Positions 9,378 through 12,022 of a stretch of 12,022 nt of DNA are shown in pieces. The notes under the pieces were generated by a model. The model did no database searches, had not been told where the DNA came from, and saw only the letters and a list, made by a program, of their open reading frames with translations. Where the stretch lies: assembly GCA_015680635.1 (NCBI GenBank), contig JAABOA010000445.1, positions 1 to 12,022 of the forward strand. Reading direction: 5' to 3'. The position numbers were made by a program, and so were the translations under genes. The first letter of the stretch is position 1, and each line of letters starts with the position of its first letter. The DNA comes from Lunasporangiospora selenospora (Eukaryota; Mortierellomycota; Mortierellomycetes; Mortierellales; Mortierellaceae).

Positions 9378-9762
9378 CTAGCACTAAAAGATGGAGCCAT
9401 GGACTCTGAGGAAAGATCTAGAAGCAACTCGTCGAGTCGGATGATAGAGTGATGGCGCCCAGTTCCCTCCACCTTTATTCGCCTCTTTGCTTTCTGAGCT
9501 TAGAAAAGAGAGAGGGATTAAGCGTAAAGAGATTTGAGACTCTAAGTAAACATTTTGAGAGGCAAGAAGAATGGAGAATTTCATTTTTTTTTTATAATAG
9601 CAAGCTCGCAGAACACCATCTATTTCTGCTTCTTCTCCGTTTATCTTTACTTCAATTAGGACTATTAATTTCGATGTAAAAGTACAATACAAAACTCGCT
9701 GGGGGGGAGAGAGAGAGAGAGAGAGAAGAGTTAGATCTTTTTTCTTTTTCTTTCTATTTATC
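9378..9762 (-). other. 3' flank of the minus-strand gene
   Basis: Immediately downstream of the stop codon of the minus-strand gene. TTTATT at 9474-9479 reads AATAAA on the minus strand about 285 bases after the stop and is a possible polyadenylation signal. No gene is recognised; the open frames include simple-sequence translations. Confidence 0.45.
9701..9730 (+). repeat. Purine tract: G7 followed by (AG)n
   Basis: Thirty bases of only G and A: seven G, then AG repeats to about 9726, then AGAG. On the transcribed minus strand it is a CT tract about 35-60 bases after the stop codon, so within the probable 3' UTR. Confidence 0.95.
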
Positions 9763-12022
9763 TCAGCGCACAAGAGGACTCGAGCGTCCATCGGAATCAA
9801 ATCCAGATCCCGTCCTCGAATTCGGTCTCGACGACGAGAACGAGACGCGGATCACTCCATCGTCTTCACGACGGCCCTGGATAATACCATTGCCATTCGC
9901 CGCTAGCCGGATCACGCTCGTCTTTTTCTTCATGACGCGTCGAGAACGCGTCGAGGACCGGTCGCTGCCCGTGCCCGTGCCACTTCCCATTCCACCACTA
10001 CCTCCATCGTCTGTCAGAGGCAGATCAAATACAACTGACAACCGGTTGGGTTGTTGAGATAATTGTTGGGGCGGTGGGAGAGGTTGGAGCTTCTGGGAGG
10101 TGGAGAGATGAGAGCTCCGGAGAGGGGGGACCGTCAACATGCCTTTGCCAGTGGCTCCTCCATACTGCAGTCGCTGGCCCGATGGCTGTTGTGGCAGTTG
10201 GTGCTGGACCTTGAGTGGTTGTGAATTGGTCATTGGTACTGGGTTTGTGGCGGAGGGGGTCGAGCCGGGGACCCGCTTTTGCATCACCAGCTCATCCCAC
10301 CCTTTCTGATGCTCCTTCTCGGCAGCTGCCAACAACGCTTCGAAATCCATGGCCTTGAGATCCTGAGGCGTGGTTGGAGGGAATGCCTCGGAGGGATCAA
10401 ACTCGAGGGCTTCACTCATCCGGAGGTTGGACAGCTCTGATGGAGATCGCTCATGGGCATGGCCACGCTCATCGATTCGGACTCCTGATGGCTCATTGTA
10501 CAAGGTCGAGGTCGTGGTCGCAGAACTAAAGTTGACATGATGGGATGGGTGTCGCATTTGGGAGGGCGACACCAACGTGTCTCCAGAGGTCTGCTGCTGA
10601 TGTCGATATCTGTCAAAGAACACCATGGATGATGAGGATGAGGACTGTTGCTGTTGCGAGTGATCGTGTCGAGACGGAGAGGGATGATCAAACCCATAAT
10701 CCGAAAGTTCGGCCATGGCCGCGGGCGATTGTGAGAATGGGTTCTGGACTGGCATCCAACCTGCGGAGGGAGCCAGTGTTGTCGATGAAGAAAGCACTCC
10801 ACTGCTACCTGTTCGTGCGGCGGGCTTGAGGGACTTGGTATCGAGGTTCGACACGGGCATGGCTCGACCATGTGGATACATTTCCCTTGGTTTCCAAGAG
10901 ACAATCTCTTCGATCGTCAATGACGTCCGTGGTGAAGGATTGATCGAAGCGTCGGCGGTGGCTCCACTGGCATGAGTGATGGAGCTCGAGGATTTGCCCC
11001 GACTATGACCATATGCTCTAGGCGAAGCAGGTGAGCCCGACCCCGATCGTCGATGCCCTCCACGACCTCCACTGCTCCCACCTCGACTCAAATCCCTAGT
11101 CCGGATTTGAAGGGTAGGCAATTCAGGTACCGTGTCCGAGTCTCCATCCACACTCGAAATCTTTCGACGCATCTGAATACCACTGCCTCTCCGACCAGCA
11201 CCATTCTTGGACATGTTGGCCGAGCTTGGAGATGTGGAGTTAGAGGCTTTGGTTCGTTGTGATGAGGAAGCAGAGAGAGGAGGAAGGATTGGGGGCAGGG
11301 TCTCTTCCATCGACAGGTCTGCATCTCCTGTATAGCCACTGATGGCATCTCCATCCGAATCAAATGCGCGGAACTCATGGTCCGTGTCCATGTCCATATG
11401 ACCGGACGACGATACGGTCAATCTAGACGCACGATGTTTCGAACCAGGAGGAAGAGGCGGAGCCAAGAGGGCGCTTGAGTCCTCATAGAGCCAGCTTTGT
11501 CGTTGGTAAACGGGTTGTTTGTAAATAAACAAACCAGGCATCGCCGAGTTGTTGACCACTTCGTGAGCGTGCATCTCTGCAAGCTCAAACGTAAAGCTCG
11601 TAAATGTATGCGTGACATTGGTCGCGGAGGCATTGTCATGACCAAAGAATTCCGAAGAGAGTGGAGGCAACTCGGGAAGGGCACCACTGCTGTTGTTGGG
11701 CTGGTGGTAGAATCCAGACCGTGCTGCACTGCTCTGTCGTCGGCGTCGCATTGCCATCTCGAGTGTCTCGCGGCGCAAGCCGGGGCTTCGGGGTCCTGCG
11801 ACCGTGGTGGCATAGAGTGCTGGATGGGTTGAGGTTGCAAAGGAACGCGACCGAGACCGCGTCGAGCTCACACTGCCCGATCTTGCATGTGAACGAGTCG
11901 TGTCGGCATGGGTAGCAGCCGCGGAACGATGTTGTTGTTGTTGCAGCTCGTCTTGCTCTTGGACATTATCCAGGGCCTTGGAGGAGCGTTTTTGATTTCG
12001 GAGATGGGAGAGGGCTTCAGCT
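9763..12022 (-). CDS. Large low-complexity, probably disordered protein of unknown function, 5' partial
   Basis: An unbroken frame runs from the right edge to TGA at 9763-9765: at least 752 residues, no intron, start outside the window. The first ATG-free stretch inside is also open and protein-like, so an internal start is unlikely. The visible part begins with a charged segment and LQQQQ. Long regions rich in Ser, Pro, Gly, Gln and Arg follow, with runs such as QQQQSSSSSS. Islands with ordered character stand out: about residues 150-200 (FIYKQPVYQRQSWLYED), 366-388 (LTIEEIVSWKPREMYPHGR), 553-583 (LKAMDFEALLAAAEKEHQKG, helical) and about 690-730 (a basic RRVMKKKTSVIRLA segment). No enzyme signature, zinc finger, signal peptide or membrane segment is seen. 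Many RSxS and SP sites suggest phosphorylation, as in fungal polarity, cytoskeletal or nuclear scaffold proteins, but I do not recognise a family. Coding is supported by the length, steady codon texture and lack of stops. Confidence 0.82.
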   Translation of the reverse strand, partial: AEALSHLRNQKRSSKALDNVQEQDELQQQQHRSAAATHADTTRSHARSGSVSSTRSRSRSFATSTHPALYATTVAGPRSPGLRRETLEMAMRRRRQSSAARSGFYHQPNNSSGALPELPPLSSEFFGHDNASATNVTHTFTSFTFELAEMHAHEVVNNSAMPGLFIYKQPVYQRQSWLYEDSSALLAPPLPPGSKHRASRLTVSSSGHMDMDTDHEFRAFDSDGDAISGYTGDADLSMEETLPPILPPLSASSSQRTKASNSTSPSSANMSKNGAGRRGSGIQMRRKISSVDGDSDTVPELPTLQIRTRDLSRGGSSGGRGGHRRSGSGSPASPRAYGHSRGKSSSSITHASGATADASINPSPRTSLTIEEIVSWKPREMYPHGRAMPVSNLDTKSLKPAARTGSSGVLSSSTTLAPSAGWMPVQNPFSQSPAAMAELSDYGFDHPSPSRHDHSQQQQSSSSSSMVFFDRYRHQQQTSGDTLVSPSQMRHPSHHVNFSSATTTSTLYNEPSGVRIDERGHAHERSPSELSNLRMSEALEFDPSEAFPPTTPQDLKAMDFEALLAAAEKEHQKGWDELVMQKRVPGSTPSATNPVPMTNSQPLKVQHQLPQQPSGQRLQYGGATGKGMLTVPPLRSSHLSTSQKLQPLPPPQQLSQQPNRLSVVFDLPLTDDGGSGGMGSGTGTGSDRSSTRSRRVMKKKTSVIRLAANGNGIIQGRREDDGVIRVSFSSSRPNSRTGSGFDSDGRSSPLVR

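Noticed and set aside
9384-9800. Minus-strand 138-codon frame overlapping the end of the last gene
   Set aside because: Different frame from the long coding frame, and it includes translation of the purine/CT tract.
10416-10904. Several 80-160 codon frames on both strands within 10416-11915
   Set aside because: Shadows of the long minus-strand coding frame, favoured by its GC-rich third positions.

Overview
The window looks like nuclear DNA of a filamentous, early-diverging fungus, probably Mucoromycota or Mortierellomycota. This is inferred from spliced genes with GT...AG introns (mostly 87-134 nt, some with CTAAC-like branch sites), a fungal LIM-RhoGAP cell-wall regulator, a TMEM164-type membrane protein known best from animals, abundant (TC)n/(GA)n and poly-A/T tracts, and a decayed gene that resembles a Fanzor (eukaryotic TnpB). 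No bacterial gene organisation is present.

Layout: (1) 2-3675, plus strand: the 3' part of an LRG1-type LIM-RhoGAP gene in eight exons. It has one LIM zinc finger, a complete RhoGAP domain with its arginine finger, and an unusual histidine-rich tail. (2) 3676-4530: 3' flank of that gene and the pyrimidine-rich leader of the next. (3) 4531-6546, plus strand: a six-exon TMEM164 homologue, about 288 residues, keeping the Cys and His that correspond to the acyltransferase residues of the human protein. Its fourth exon is one base out of frame with the third, so it carries either a frameshift, a sequence error or a splicing event that I cannot see. (4) 6547-7736: no gene recognised. (5) 7737-9377, minus strand: protein-coding remains broken by stops and frameshifts. 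In the right order they contain a RuvC-I-like motif (Asp replaced by Asn), a RuvC-II-like motif and a half-lost zinc ribbon. (6) 9378-9762: 3' flank of the last gene with a purine tract. (7) 9763-12022, minus strand: the 3' part of a long, intronless, low-complexity and probably disordered protein that I do not recognise.

The three genes do not form a pathway or operon. The LIM-RhoGAP should act on a Rho1-type GTPase at sites of wall growth. The TMEM164 homologue should act in membrane phospholipid acyl exchange. The third gene is of unknown function. The second and third genes converge on a 3.2 kb gap where the dead mobile-element-like sequence lies.
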